Origin: JBBSAT01 sp046351235
GTDB lineage: Bacteria > Myxococcota_A > Polyangia > Polyangiales > Sandaracinaceae
DNA length: 64,000 nt
Assembly: GCA_046351235.1 (NCBI GenBank)
Contig: JAXLYV010000006.1
Location: 62,001-126,000 of the forward strand
Reading direction: 5' to 3'
This document shows positions 6,754-16,024 of this stretch, piece after piece. The notes under the pieces are model-generated. The model was not told where the DNA came from, did no database searches, and was given only the letters and a program-made list of their open reading frames with translations. A program made the translations under genes and the position numbers. Each line of letters starts with the position of its first letter. The stretch's first letter is position 1.

Positions 6754-9405
6754 ATGGGTGTCTCGCTTTCTTTCGTCCGGCGCGCGGGCTCGGTCGCGCT
6801 CCTTCTCGCTCTCGGATGCAACTCGCCGCCGCCGCCGGCGACCGACGCGGGAGCGATCGACGACGCGGGCGAGCTCCCCGACGGCGGGAGCGACGCCAGC
6901 ATCGATGCCCCGGCCTGCGCCGCGCCCGATCCGTTCCCGATCGGCGACGCGAACGGCGCCGCTTCGCCGCTGGCGGCGCCAGCCGGTGAAGTGCGCGCCG
7001 GCCGCATCCACGCGAGCGAGCTGCCGCCCGATCCGGACGAGCTCGCGACGTGGCGCGACGGAGACTACGTGCTCGCGAACGACCGCTTCGCGTTCGTCGT
7101 CTCGCAGCCGGGCAGCTACGAGGTCTACGACCCCTACGGCGGGCGGGTGCGCGGCATGGCGCGCATCGAGGGCGGCGCGCTCGTGGAGCCCGCGGACTTC
7201 AACCTCGTGATGCTCGCCGTCGCGCGCTGGGTCGTCGGCGCCGACTCGGTCACGGTGATGAGCGACGGGAGCGACGGCGGGCCCGCGGTCCTGCGCGCGC
7301 GCGGGCCGATGAGGCCCATCGAAGCGCTCGGGCCCTTGCTCGAGCAGACGATCCGCGCCGATCTCGACGGCTGGCAGGGCGCGCTCGACTACTCGCTCTC
7401 GCCCGGCGACGACTTCGTCGAGGTGAGCATCACCGTGCGGCGCGGCAGCGGGCGCTCGACGAGCATCCCCTTCGTGATGGCCGCCTTCTTCCAGTCGTTC
7501 CGGATGCTGAGCTGGACCGAGCAGGCGGCGTTCGTGCCGCCGACGATGGCCACGCCCTACGTCGCGTTCGAAGATCAGGACGCGACGAGCTACGCGTGGG
7601 CGGCGATCCCCGAGGCGGACGGCGGGCCCGGCGAGCTCTCGCTCTTCTACTCGACGAGCGGCTTCGATCTCTACACGACGCGCGCGACGTCGGTGCCGCC
7701 CTGCAACGAGCACCGCTTCGTGCTGGGCCGCTTCGTCGTCGGCGAGACCGACGGGATGAACGGCGTGCAGCGCGTGGTCTGGCGCGAGCGCGGCGAGGCC
7801 ACCCGCACGGTCTCGGGCACGCTGACGAGCACCGATGCGGCCGCCATCGCGGGCGCGCACGTGCACGTGACCGACGCGACCGGTGACGTGCACTACACGC
7901 GCGCCGTCGTGGACGCGACGGGCGCCTTCGACCTGGTCGTGCCGTCGGCGGCGGCCTCGGTGTGGGTGTGGCGCGAGGGCGCGCCGCTCGAGGGGCCCTT
8001 CACGATCCCGGCCTCGGGGCCGATGACGATCCCGCTGGCCGAGCTGGCGACGCTCTCGATCGACGTGACCGACGGATCGACCGGCACGGCGATCCCGGCG
8101 CGCGTGCAGACCTTCCCGATGGGCGCGGCGCCGCCGGTCGCCCCGCCTGCGTTCGGCGAGCGCGAGCTCGGTCGGGGCCGGAGCCGCATGGAGTTCGCGC
8201 CGGTCTCGGGCCACGTCGACCTGCGCGTCGCGCCGGGCACCTACCGGCTCGTGGTCTCGCACGGCTGGGAGATGGAGACGCACGACCAGACGCTCACGGT
8301 GGCCGCCGGCGAGACGCGCGCGATCGCCGCCGCGCTCCCGCGCTCGTTCGACACGCCGGGCCTGATGTGCGCCGACTATCACATCCACACGCACCGCTCG
8401 GTCGACAGCGAGGACAGCGGGCGCCTGAAGGTGTCGGCGCTCGCGGCCGACGGCCTCGAGATCGCGATCCGCTCCGATCACGAGTGGGTCGACGACTTCG
8501 CGCCCGTCGTGCACGACCTCGGCCTCGACGACTTCGTGCTCGGCCTCGCGGGCGAGGAGCTGACGACGTTCACGTACGGGCACTTCGGCGTCTTCCCGCT
8601 CGTGGTCGATCGCACGCGCCCGAGCGCCGGCGCCGTGACGTGGTTCGATCGCTTCGCGCCCGCCGTCTTCGACGAGGTGCGCGGCCGCCCCGAGTCGCCG
8701 CTCCTCATCATCAACCACCCGCGCGCGGGCGGCATCCGGCAGGGCTACTTCAACGAGGCCGGCTACGACCGCGTGACCGGCACCGCCACGCATCCGGAGA
8801 ACTGGGACGAGAGCTTCGACGTGGTCGAGGTCATCAACTCCTCGAGCTTCGCCGACAACCGCGACGACACCGTCGCCGACTGGTTCTCGCTCCTGAACGC
8901 GGGCCGCCACGTGATGATGGTCGGCTCGTCGGACAGCCACCACACGCACGGCGATCCCGTCGGCTATCCGCGCACGTGCCTCTGGATCGGCGAGGACGAC
9001 GTGCACGCGATCGACGGCGACCAGGTGCGCGACGTGACGCACGCCGGCACCTCGTTCGTGACGGGCGGCATCTACCTCGAGGTCACGGGGCCGGGCGGCG
9101 TGCGCCCCGGAGCGAGCGCCACGGGCGTGGGGATGCGCACGCAGCTCCACGTCGTGGTGCGCGCGCCCTCGTTCGTGGACGTGGACCAGCTCGAAGTGAT
9201 CGTGGACGGCACGACGACCGAGACGATCCCGATCTCGGCGCCCGTCGACCCGCTCGAATCGCTGCGCTTCGAAGAGGACATCGACGTGGACGTCGCCGCG
9301 AGCGGCTCGTGGGTGGTGATCCACGCCTCGGGAACGGACACGCCGGACATCGCGTACGGCGGGCAGCCCTTCGGCGTCACGAACCCGATCTTCCTGAGCC
9401 GGTGA
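6754..9405 (+). CDS. PHP-domain (CehA/McbA-type) metallohydrolase lipoprotein
   Basis: An 883-aa exported protein. The N-terminus is a lipoprotein signal ending LLLALGC and an Asp/Ala linker. Residues about 60-340 form a beta-rich domain, 340-530 hold carboxypeptidase-regulatory-like segments (VSGTLTSTDAAAIAGAHVHV), and 540-780 form a PHP phosphoesterase domain. Metal ligands are visible as ADYHIHTHRSVDSEDSG, SDHEWVDD, INHPRAGG, VEVINSS and GSSDSHHTHGDPVG, the pattern of the CehA/McbA family. It should therefore be a metal-dependent hydrolase on the outer or periplasmic face; the substrate is not predictable. Confidence 0.83.
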   Translation: MGVSLSFVRRAGSVALLLALGCNSPPPPATDAGAIDDAGELPDGGSDASIDAPACAAPDPFPIGDANGAASPLAAPAGEVRAGRIHASELPPDPDELATWRDGDYVLANDRFAFVVSQPGSYEVYDPYGGRVRGMARIEGGALVEPADFNLVMLAVARWVVGADSVTVMSDGSDGGPAVLRARGPMRPIEALGPLLEQTIRADLDGWQGALDYSLSPGDDFVEVSITVRRGSGRSTSIPFVMAAFFQSFRMLSWTEQAAFVPPTMATPYVAFEDQDATSYAWAAIPEADGGPGELSLFYSTSGFDLYTTRATSVPPCNEHRFVLGRFVVGETDGMNGVQRVVWRERGEATRTVSGTLTSTDAAAIAGAHVHVTDATGDVHYTRAVVDATGAFDLVVPSAAASVWVWREGAPLEGPFTIPASGPMTIPLAELATLSIDVTDGSTGTAIPARVQTFPMGAAPPVAPPAFGERELGRGRSRMEFAPVSGHVDLRVAPGTYRLVVSHGWEMETHDQTLTVAAGETRAIAAALPRSFDTPGLMCADYHIHTHRSVDSEDSGRLKVSALAADGLEIAIRSDHEWVDDFAPVVHDLGLDDFVLGLAGEELTTFTYGHFGVFPLVVDRTRPSAGAVTWFDRFAPAVFDEVRGRPESPLLIINHPRAGGIRQGYFNEAGYDRVTGTATHPENWDESFDVVEVINSSSFADNRDDTVADWFSLLNAGRHVMMVGSSDSHHTHGDPVGYPRTCLWIGEDDVHAIDGDQVRDVTHAGTSFVTGGIYLEVTGPGGVRPGASATGVGMRTQLHVVVRAPSFVDVDQLEVIVDGTTTETIPISAPVDPLESLRFEEDIDVDVAASGSWVVIHASGTDTPDIAYGGQPFGVTNPIFLSR

Positions 9406-9451
9406 GCGCACCGAGGCTCGACTCGCCGGGTCTTCGCGTTAAGAAACGCGC

Positions 9452-10498
9452 GTGACCGCGAAGGAAGAAGGATTCCATCAACCGGCCGAGTGGGCGCCTC
9501 ACGAGGCGGTGTGGCTCGCGTGGCCGAGCCATGCCGATCTCTGGGGCGAAGACGCGCTGATCGACGCCCAGGCCGAGCTCGTGAAGCTCGCCGAGGCGAT
9601 CGCCGATCCCGACGACGACGGAAAGCCGCGAGGCGAGAGGCTCGAAGTGCTCGTGCGCACGGACGCCGACGAGCGCCTCGCCCGCTGGAAGCTCGGCCCG
9701 CTCGGCGCGACGACGCACCGTGCGCTCTACGGCGACATCTGGCTGCGCGACACGCTGCCGATCTTCCTGACGCACCCGCGCGGGAGCGAGCGCGCGGCCG
9801 CCTCGTTCCGCTTCAACGGCTGGGGCGGCAAGTACGCGCTGCCGGGCGATGCCGAGCTCTCGGCGCACGTGGCGAAGCTCTCCGGCCAGCGCACGTTCGC
9901 GCACACGCTGGTGCTCGAGGGCGGATCGGTCGAGCCGGACGGCGAGGGCACGATCCTCACGAGCGAAGAGTGCCTGCTCAACCCGAACCGCAACCCCGGC
10001 CTCTCGCGCGCCGAGATCGAGCGCGCGCTCCGTGATGCGCTCGGTGCCGAGAAGGTGCTCTGGGTGACGAAGGGCCTCCTGAACGACCACACCGACGGCC
10101 ACATCGACACGATCGCGCGCTTCGTCGCGCCGGGACGCGTCGTGTGCATGGCGCCGAGCGGGCCGGACGATCCGAACGCGGCCGTGCTCGACGCGATCGC
10201 GAAGGAGCTCGCGGCGATGACCGACGCGAAGGGCCGGCGTCTCGACGTGGTGCGCGTGCCCTCGCCGGGCCGCGTGCTCGACGAGGACGGCGAGGTCATG
10301 CCCGCCAGCCACGTCAACTTCTACATCGGCAACCGGAGCGTCGTGGTCCCGACCTACGGCACGCCCTTCGACGCCTCCGCCGTCGCGGCGATCGCGCCGC
10401 TGTTTCCCGGCCGGCGCGTGGTCGGCGCGAGCGCCCGCGTGATCCTCGAGGGCGGCGGCGCGTTCCACTGCATCACGCAGCAGGTGCCGAAGGGATGA
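9452..10498 (+). CDS. aguA: Agmatine deiminase
   Basis: A 348-aa enzyme of the peptidylarginine-deiminase fold that converts agmatine to N-carbamoylputrescine and ammonia. The features are the N-terminal PAEWAPHEAVWLAWPS, the catalytic acid and His region in DHTDGHIDTIARF, the ASHVNFYIGNRSVVVPTYG block and the C-terminal nucleophilic Cys in GGGAFHCITQQVP. The GTG start follows a short AT-rich stretch. With aguB at 3890 it completes the agmatine to putrescine route. The downstream GreA-like gene overlaps its stop by 4 nt. Confidence 0.95.
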   Translation: MTAKEEGFHQPAEWAPHEAVWLAWPSHADLWGEDALIDAQAELVKLAEAIADPDDDGKPRGERLEVLVRTDADERLARWKLGPLGATTHRALYGDIWLRDTLPIFLTHPRGSERAAASFRFNGWGGKYALPGDAELSAHVAKLSGQRTFAHTLVLEGGSVEPDGEGTILTSEECLLNPNRNPGLSRAEIERALRDALGAEKVLWVTKGLLNDHTDGHIDTIARFVAPGRVVCMAPSGPDDPNAAVLDAIAKELAAMTDAKGRRLDVVRVPSPGRVLDEDGEVMPASHVNFYIGNRSVVVPTYGTPFDASAVAAIAPLFPGRRVVGASARVILEGGGAFHCITQQVPKG

Positions 10499-11001
10499 AG
10501 AAGGCGAAGCTCCCGGCGCTGCCGCCGAAGGCGAAGGTGCGCGAAGCGCTCCTCGAAGAGCTGCGTCAGACGCTCGCGCTGATGGCGCGCGCCGCCAAGG
10601 ACGCCGCCGAGGGCGCGACGCACGTCGAGAACCGCTCCGAGGGCGACAAGGACATGCGCGCGACCGAGGAGAGCTACGTCGCCCGCGGCAAGGCGATGCG
10701 CACCGAGGAGCTCGCCGACGAGCTCGGCCGCGCCGAGACGAACAAGTGGCGCGACTACGGCGAGGACGACGCGATCGGCCCCGGCGCGCTCGTGCGCGTG
10801 CTCGTCGACGGCGAGCCGCGCGTCTTTCTCCTCTCGCCCTTCGGCGGCGGCCGCACGCTCACGATCGACGGCGTGGAGATCGTCGTCGTCGCGCCGAGCG
10901 CACCGGTCGGGCGCGCGATCGTCGGAAAGCGCGTGGGCGACGACTTCGAGCTCGCGACGAAGGGCGCGAGCCGCGAGTGGGAGATCGACGCAGTCGCCTG
11001 A
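10495..11001 (+). CDS. GreA/GreB C-terminal-domain protein
   Basis: A 168-aa protein. The N-terminal 75 residues are helical and charged, possibly a short coiled coil (VREALLEELRQTLALMARAA, RSEGDKDMRATEESYVA). The C-terminal half (GPGALVRVLVDGEPRVFLLS, then APVGRAIVGKRVGDDFEL) matches the FKBP-like domain by which GreA/GreB factors dock on RNA polymerase. The N-terminal part is not a typical Gre coiled coil with its acidic tip, so it may modulate polymerase rather than promote cleavage. Its ATG overlaps the aguA stop (ATGA). Confidence 0.72.
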   Translation: MKKAKLPALPPKAKVREALLEELRQTLALMARAAKDAAEGATHVENRSEGDKDMRATEESYVARGKAMRTEELADELGRAETNKWRDYGEDDAIGPGALVRVLVDGEPRVFLLSPFGGGRTLTIDGVEIVVVAPSAPVGRAIVGKRVGDDFELATKGASREWEIDAVA

Positions 11002-11007
11002 GGCGCG

Positions 11008-11877
11008 CTACCTCGGCGCGCGCTTGCGGATCAGGCCTTCCTGCGCGGTCGAAGCGACGAGGCGTCCCTGCCGCGTGAAAACCTTGCCGCGCACGAGGCC
11101 GCGCGCGCCGTGCGCCTTCGGGCTCTCGATCGCGTAGAGCAGCCACTCGTCGGCGCGGAAGGGCTCGTGGAACCACATCACGTGGTCGAGCGAGGCGACC
11201 TGCATCCCCGGCGTGTGCCAGCCGACGCCGTGCGGCAGGAGCGAGGTCGTGATGAACGCGTGGTCGGAGGCGTACGCGAGGAGCGAGCGATGCAGCCCCG
11301 GATCGTCGGGCAGCGGCCCCGCGGTCTTGAGCCACACGCCGCGCGCGGGCGGCATCGGCCCCTGGAGCACGATGTCGCTCGAGTCGTCGGCCGGCCGCAG
11401 CTCGAAGGGACGCTCGGCGAACGCGCGCTCGTGGAACACCTTCGGCAGCCGATCTCCGAGCGCGCGCAGGCGCTCCTGCTCCGTGCGCAGCGCCTCCGGC
11501 GGCGGCACCGCGGGCATCGCGTCCTGGTGCTCGAAGCCGCCCTCGTCGATCTGGAACGAGGCCGAGAAGTTGAAGATCGGCTCGCCCGACTGGATCGCGA
11601 CGACGCGCCGCGTGGTGAAGGAGGAGCCGTCGCGGATGCGATCGACGTCGTAGACGATGGGCTTTCGCGCATCGCCCGGGCGCAGGAAATAGGCGTGCAT
11701 CGAGTGCACGCGGCGATCGCTCGGCACCGTCTGCGTGGCGGCGCTCAGCGCCTGGCCGAGCACCTGGCCGCCGAACACCGTGCCCCAGCCGAGGTTCTGG
11801 CTCTGGCCGCGGAACAGGTTCTCCTCGATGCGCTCGAGGGCGAGGAGGGTGACGAGCTCGTCGAGCACTCGGGTCAT
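11008..11877 (-). CDS. tesB: Acyl-CoA thioesterase II
   Basis: A 289-aa double-hotdog thioesterase that hydrolyses medium and long acyl-CoAs. The landmarks of TesB are present: ENLFRGQSQNLGWGTVFGGQ, HSMHAYFLRPGD, the active-site SLDHVMWFHEPFRADEWLLY and the C-terminal LVASTAQEGLIR containing the catalytic Gln. Length matches the family. It is the last gene of a minus-strand cluster with a lipoprotein, a coiled-coil membrane protein and a DUF3052-like protein, with a 20-nt gap after the coiled-coil gene. Confidence 0.94.
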   Translation of the reverse strand: MTRVLDELVTLLALERIEENLFRGQSQNLGWGTVFGGQVLGQALSAATQTVPSDRRVHSMHAYFLRPGDARKPIVYDVDRIRDGSSFTTRRVVAIQSGEPIFNFSASFQIDEGGFEHQDAMPAVPPPEALRTEQERLRALGDRLPKVFHERAFAERPFELRPADDSSDIVLQGPMPPARGVWLKTAGPLPDDPGLHRSLLAYASDHAFITTSLLPHGVGWHTPGMQVASLDHVMWFHEPFRADEWLLYAIESPKAHGARGLVRGKVFTRQGRLVASTAQEGLIRKRAPR

Positions 11878-11897
11878 GGCGTGGCTCTCTGCTCCGC

Positions 11898-12629
11898 TTA
11901 CGGCTGGGCTTGCTGCTGGGCGCTTTCCTGGGCGGCCTGGATCTGCTCGGGCGTCATGATGGGGAACTCGTCGAGACGCTCGCGCGACGTGGGGCTGCAC
12001 CCCGAGCGCCGGAGCGAGCGCGCCATCTGCTCGTTGGTCGTCACGTAGAACGTCAGCGAGATGCGCGCACCGTAGATCAGCATCACGTCGGCGAGCGCGA
12101 CGTGCTCGCGGCGCCACGTGAAGCGGCGGGTCGAGAGGCCCGTGTCGTCGGTGCAGTCCCAGATGCCGGTGGGCGCTCCGTAGCGCTCCGTGAGCGCCGC
12201 GAGGTGCGGGCCGAAGCCCTCGCCGCCCTCGAGCAGCGAGAGCATCTGCACGCGCGCGAGGCGATCGCTCTCTTCGTCGAACGCGTAGATCACCTGCGCG
12301 CCGCTCGCGAGCTGCTCCTGGAAGAGCCGGAAGCCCGGGTCGGCGTGCGCGCGCGCGGGCTCCACCGCGCCGTCGGGCCGCGCCGCCCGCACCTCGGAGA
12401 CGGTGTCACCGAGCGCGACGCCGTCGAGCACGCCGGCGAGCGCCTCGCGCGACTCGGACTGCGCGGCTTCGAGCTCGCGCGCGTGGGCGGCGCGCTGTCG
12501 CTCTTCGCGCGCCTCGGCGGCCTCGATGCGCTCGGCCTCGCGCTGCGCATCGCGATAGTGCAGGCCGCCCGCCACGAGCGCCGCGATCCCCAGCACGAGC
12601 ACGAGCGGCCCCCACGTGGCGCGGCTCAT
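11898..12629 (-). CDS. Membrane-anchored coiled-coil protein, unknown function
   Basis: A 243-aa protein with one N-terminal transmembrane helix (residues 6-23), then a charged Glu/Arg/Ala coiled coil (about 26-65), and an extracytoplasmic domain of about 150 residues (GVALGDTVSEVRAARPDG, ALTERYGAPTGIWDCTDDTG). That latter part resembles domains seen in many uncharacterised myxobacterial proteins. A Gln/Ala tail closes it. The start overlaps the preceding lipoprotein stop by 4 nt, so the two are coexpressed and may form an envelope complex. Confidence 0.72.
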   Translation of the reverse strand: MSRATWGPLVLVLGIAALVAGGLHYRDAQREAERIEAAEAREERQRAAHARELEAAQSESREALAGVLDGVALGDTVSEVRAARPDGAVEPARAHADPGFRLFQEQLASGAQVIYAFDEESDRLARVQMLSLLEGGEGFGPHLAALTERYGAPTGIWDCTDDTGLSTRRFTWRREHVALADVMLIYGARISLTFYVTTNEQMARSLRRSGCSPTSRERLDEFPIMTPEQIQAAQESAQQQAQP

Positions 12630-13369
12630 GGCGACGCCGCCTCCGTGCTCGATCCCTCGCTCGCGCTCGTCGCGCTCGCCGTGCTCGGCGCGGGCCGTCG
12701 ATCCACTGGATGCGGGCCCTCTTCCGTGCGCGCCGTCTGATCGTCGCAATAGCTCGCCCACGGATCGAGCGTGGGATCGGCCGCGCCCGAGGCCGCCGAG
12801 GCGCAGGCACCGAAGGCATCGAGCGCCCGCTGGTGCAGCGGCGCCGCGAGCTCGAGGAGCGCCTCGCGCACGAGGATGCGCTCGTCGTGATCGTCCTCGA
12901 CCACGCGCGGCAGCGGCATCGCCTCGATCTCGGCGGCGAGCATGGAGAAGAGCGTGCCCACGAGCGCCGAGGCGAGCACGTACTCGTCGGGCTCACCGTG
13001 CTCGAGCGCGCCGAGCGCGTTGCGCGCCTGCTGGATGCCGCGCGCGCGCGTGACGATCCACGCCTGGAAGGACTCGCGCATGAAGCGCGCCGTCTCTTCG
13101 GCGCTGGCGTCGTCGGCCAGCACCGGGCGCTCGGGAAGGAGCGCCTCGCGCGAGAGCCGCAGCGCCTCGCGCACGGGCTCGTCGGTCTCGTGCACCGTCG
13201 CCGGGAGCGGCGGCAGCATGCGCGAGCCGAGATCGAGCGGGACGAGATCGTCGTCGCCTTCTTCCGTGGGCTCGCCGACGAGACGATGCGTCGTGATGGG
13301 CGCGCTCGCGCCGCCGCACCCGCCAGAGAGCGCGACGGCGACGAGCGCCGCGATCGAGGAGCGCGTCAT
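12626..13369 (-). CDS. Putative lipoprotein, unknown function
   Basis: A 247-aa protein with a lipoprotein signal (SSIAALVAVALSGGC). The mature part is mostly helical (EPVREALRLSREALLP, ETARFMRESFQAWIVTRARG, EYVLASALVGTLFSMLAAEI) and ends in a Ser/Ala/Thr-rich tail. Both ends overlap neighbouring genes by 4 nt (ATGA), placing it between the DUF3052-like gene and the coiled-coil membrane gene in one operon. No known family recognised. Confidence 0.7.
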   Translation of the reverse strand: MTRSSIAALVAVALSGGCGGASAPITTHRLVGEPTEEGDDDLVPLDLGSRMLPPLPATVHETDEPVREALRLSREALLPERPVLADDASAEETARFMRESFQAWIVTRARGIQQARNALGALEHGEPDEYVLASALVGTLFSMLAAEIEAMPLPRVVEDDHDERILVREALLELAAPLHQRALDAFGACASAASGAADPTLDPWASYCDDQTARTEEGPHPVDRRPAPSTASATSASEGSSTEAASP

Positions 13370-14010
13370 CGCTTCGCCGTCTTCTTCGCGGGCGCCGCGC
13401 CGCGCTCGCTCTTGCGCACGACAAGCTTCAGCGCGGAGCAGCGCTCGGAGAAGCGCGCGACCTTCACGTCGACGAGGCCCTCCGCGATCGCCGCCGCGCG
13501 CACGTCGTTCTCGCCGAGTTCTTTCTGGGCCTTCGGGTACACGGCCCAGAGGACGAGCCCGTCGCCGACGGCACGCCGCGCCTCGGCGAGGGTGGCGAGG
13601 TCCTTCTTGGTGGTCATTCCACGCACGACGACGCTCGCCTCCGGGCCGAGCCGCACGCGCGTCACCTCCGCCTTCGCGAGCAACGCATCGAACGCCTCGT
13701 CCGTCACTGCCGCGACGTGGATCGCCGCGCCGCGCGCGATCCCGAGCTTGTCGAGGAGCGAAGGCGGCGAGAGGATCTTCTCCGCCCACTTCGCCGCGCC
13801 CGCGACCTCGATCGCGTAACGGTGCCCACCGTGCTCGAAAGACAGTGCGCTCGCGCTCGCCCGAACCTTCGCGAGCTCGGAGAGGCGGAGGCGCCGCCGC
13901 TTGGGCTCGCCTTCGACGCGTAGCAAGAGCTCGTCCGTCTCGAGCAACGCGTCGCCCGCGTGATCGACTCCGTCGATCGTCAACGTCGTGCGCGAGACTT
14001 CCTTGCCCAT
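13366..14010 (-). CDS. DUF3052-like protein
   Basis: A 214-aa cytosolic protein. The N-terminal 70 residues are a small beta domain (VSRTTLTIDGVDHAGDALLE, LSFEHGGHRYAIEVAG). The C-terminal half resembles DUF3052: LLDKLGIARGAAIHV, GDGLVLWAVYPKAQKELGEN and AAAIAEGLVDVKVARFSE, ending KLVVRK. The function of that family is unknown. Its TGA overlaps the start of the next gene in a minus-strand operon that ends with tesB. Confidence 0.75.
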   Translation of the reverse strand: MGKEVSRTTLTIDGVDHAGDALLETDELLLRVEGEPKRRRLRLSELAKVRASASALSFEHGGHRYAIEVAGAAKWAEKILSPPSLLDKLGIARGAAIHVAAVTDEAFDALLAKAEVTRVRLGPEASVVVRGMTTKKDLATLAEARRAVGDGLVLWAVYPKAQKELGENDVRAAAIAEGLVDVKVARFSERCSALKLVVRKSERGAAPAKKTAKR

Positions 14011-14185
14011 GCGCGGCGCAGCGTAGCGCGCCCCAGGCCCGCGGACGCGGCTCTCGCGCAAGCCGCGGCGCGACGGCGCGGAGCGTCCGCCAACGCGCCC
14101 GCGGGCATCATGCCGAGCATCACCACGAGCGGCCCGGGCCGCTGGACTAGCCGCGCCGAGTGAACGCTCGCGCAGCGGATATCGG

Positions 14186-14240
14186 CGCCGCCCAGAAGAC
14201 ACGCGAGTTTGTGACGTCTCCGACTCCGTCCACGGTCACC
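14186..14240 (+). pseudogene. Fragment resembling the 5' end of a Ser/Thr kinase gene
   Basis: The stretch GCGCCGCCCAGAAGACACGC followed by GTGACGTCTCCGACTCCGTC closely resembles the leader and first codons of the kinase gene at 19826 (leader GCCGAGAAGACACGCGAG, start GTGACGTCCCTGACCCCGTC). The reading would be MTSPTPSTV against MTSLTPSTV, but similarity stops at about 14240 and no kinase domain follows. I read this as the remnant of a kinase gene truncated by the lower-GC segment that begins here. Confidence 0.5.
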
Positions 14241-15183
14241 AACGATCTACCAGACGTGACCGGTGGGTCATGTCGGCGCCCGCAGCGAGTTGCCCCGGTA
14301 TCGTGGTGTCGATGAGTACGCGGCCGGGCGAGCGCTCATCGAAATCAGACAACACCGCGCCGGCCTCGGTACGGACACCGTCGTTCCAAACGACTTCCAC
14401 GCCGCCATCGAGACGTCCGACGCATTCAAAATCCAGATCCTGCTGCGCGAGCGACCACTCTTCCCGCGGAGCATCGAGAGGCAGTTCGCCTTCCGGCCAC
14501 GAGAACTCTGTGATCAACGTGCACTCTGCTCTGGCTCCATTCGCTAGAACCGAAAAGTCACCTTGAGATGCGAAGACACGTTCAGAAAGCCGCAAAGTCA
14601 GCACGGTCCGGTCAATCCCCACCTGCCGCAGCTCAATGGCACTGACGATCGGATGCGAGTCGGCTCGGAATCGTACTGCGACGATACGACCACCGATCGG
14701 CCGCGCACCCGGCACCGATATCGAGCGGTCCAATCCAGTGAGATCGACGAGCATGTCATACCATCCGGCTCGAAGGCGAATGCTCGGCTCGAAGTCGAAG
14801 CGGTGGTAGTGTTGATTCCCGAATTGTGGCGGAGCATAGTGCACGCTTGTCGGAATCTGCGACAGATCACCGGAGAACCGAAGCCGAAATCGACGTGCCC
14901 AATCGGCTTGCTCATCGACGGTCATCTCGGCTGCGAGCGAGGCCACGATGATGGCCGGGATTGTCCCGCCAGTGTTCGTGAAGCCATCTCCGGGAAGGAC
15001 CCTGACGCTACTCGGATCCACCCATTCTCTTCGCACTCGCTCCGTGGCGGATCCGATTTGTTCACCACCGTCTATCACTGACTGTGCGTCAGAGTATGCC
15101 GAAACGGCGGAGACTGACGGAACCGTATCTGGCACACAAGAAACAATGATGGCAGCCACCATCGTGATCGTCAGGTGCCTCAT
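14236..15183 (-). CDS. Putative lipoprotein, third gene of lower-GC operon
   Basis: A 315-aa protein with a lipoprotein signal (MRHLTITMVAAIIVSC). The mature part looks beta-rich, with segments such as PTSVHYAPPQFGNQHYHRF and SIRLRAGWYDMLVDLTGLD, and the layout parallels the gene upstream (277 aa): an Ig-like part with a GWY-L strand, then ELRQVGIDRTVLTLRLSE. The two are probably diverged duplicates. Base composition is less GC-rich than the flanks. The ATG overlaps the preceding stop by 4 nt. Function unknown; possibly a partner of the secreted peptidase encoded first in the operon. Confidence 0.68.
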   Translation of the reverse strand: MRHLTITMVAAIIVSCVPDTVPSVSAVSAYSDAQSVIDGGEQIGSATERVRREWVDPSSVRVLPGDGFTNTGGTIPAIIVASLAAEMTVDEQADWARRFRLRFSGDLSQIPTSVHYAPPQFGNQHYHRFDFEPSIRLRAGWYDMLVDLTGLDRSISVPGARPIGGRIVAVRFRADSHPIVSAIELRQVGIDRTVLTLRLSERVFASQGDFSVLANGARAECTLITEFSWPEGELPLDAPREEWSLAQQDLDFECVGRLDGGVEVVWNDGVRTEAGAVLSDFDERSPGRVLIDTTIPGQLAAGADMTHRSRLVDRW

Positions 15184-16013
15184 CTGCCCTCCCCGGGGGG
15201 CGACGCCGGGTCAAAGATCCTCGGCGAGTTGGGCCCGTCTGCCGACGGGGTCCAACTCATAGTTGCTTCAGTGCGACCAGCGAAGTCCGTTGCCGGTTGG
15301 CCGCCCTGAAGGCCGACGATCCCTGGGTGCACATGAACTACGACCAGAGCATCAAGGGCGACATGCGCGCAGCCAAAGCGGAGCTCTCCGGCTTGTTCGA
15401 GATCCGCAACCGGCGTCTCAAACTGGGGTTCGTATGCACAGCCGATCGCCGCACCACCGACCTCAAGTTCGACCAGCGAGTCGACATCCACGGAGTCCAC
15501 CAATGTTAGGGGTTCCGTCCCGCGAATGGTCAGCGTCGACATGTCGAGTGAACTAGAGCCGATCGATGCGACGAGCAGCGGCTGGGGCCCAACGTGGAAA
15601 TGCGTGAGGCCCGTCGTCGACCCCGGGACTGTGGACCAACCATCGCTCAGGTCGAAGCGCGTACTTGGCTCAGACGATGTCAGGCGCAAGACATACCATC
15701 CTGACGCGAGCGGCGACGATGGCCTCAGATGGACATGCGTATCTGTCCACTCGACATTCGTCTCGACAGGAACCTGACTCGGCCACGACTCGAGCACGAG
15801 CATGCTCGCGATCATGTCTACATTTGCGACGTTGATCCGGTAGTTGTTGGAGAGTATTTCCAATCCAATGGGCTCTTCAGCGGACGCCGCCGTCGTCGCA
15901 TCGCGCGGCAATAGCATTGCTGAAGGGGATGGCCCTACATACGCGCTTGGCTCGACGCAACTCGTGGATGTCGCGGCGATCGCGAAGACAATGGCATTGC
16001 TCTTGGTTCCCAT
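15180..16013 (-). CDS. Putative lipoprotein, second gene of lower-GC operon
   Basis: A 277-aa protein with a lipoprotein signal ending ATSTSC at about residue 19. The mature region holds two beta-type parts: VETNVEWTDTHVHLRPSSPL with SGWYVLRLTSSE, and ELEVGGAAIGCAYEPQFETP. The layout matches that of the following gene, so the two look like paralogues. It begins 11 nt after the peptidase stop, and its own stop overlaps the next start, so all three are expected on one transcript. Confidence 0.68.
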   Translation of the reverse strand: MGTKSNAIVFAIAATSTSCVEPSAYVGPSPSAMLLPRDATTAASAEEPIGLEILSNNYRINVANVDMIASMLVLESWPSQVPVETNVEWTDTHVHLRPSSPLASGWYVLRLTSSEPSTRFDLSDGWSTVPGSTTGLTHFHVGPQPLLVASIGSSSLDMSTLTIRGTEPLTLVDSVDVDSLVELEVGGAAIGCAYEPQFETPVADLEQAGELRFGCAHVALDALVVVHVHPGIVGLQGGQPATDFAGRTEATMSWTPSADGPNSPRIFDPASPPGEGR

Positions 16014-16024
16014 CGCTCACCTCA

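Noticed and set aside
6604..9411. 935-codon minus-strand frame
   Set aside because: It lies antisense to the PHP lipoprotein gene, whose metal motifs and signal peptide are clear; the product would be Arg/His/Asp-rich without domains.
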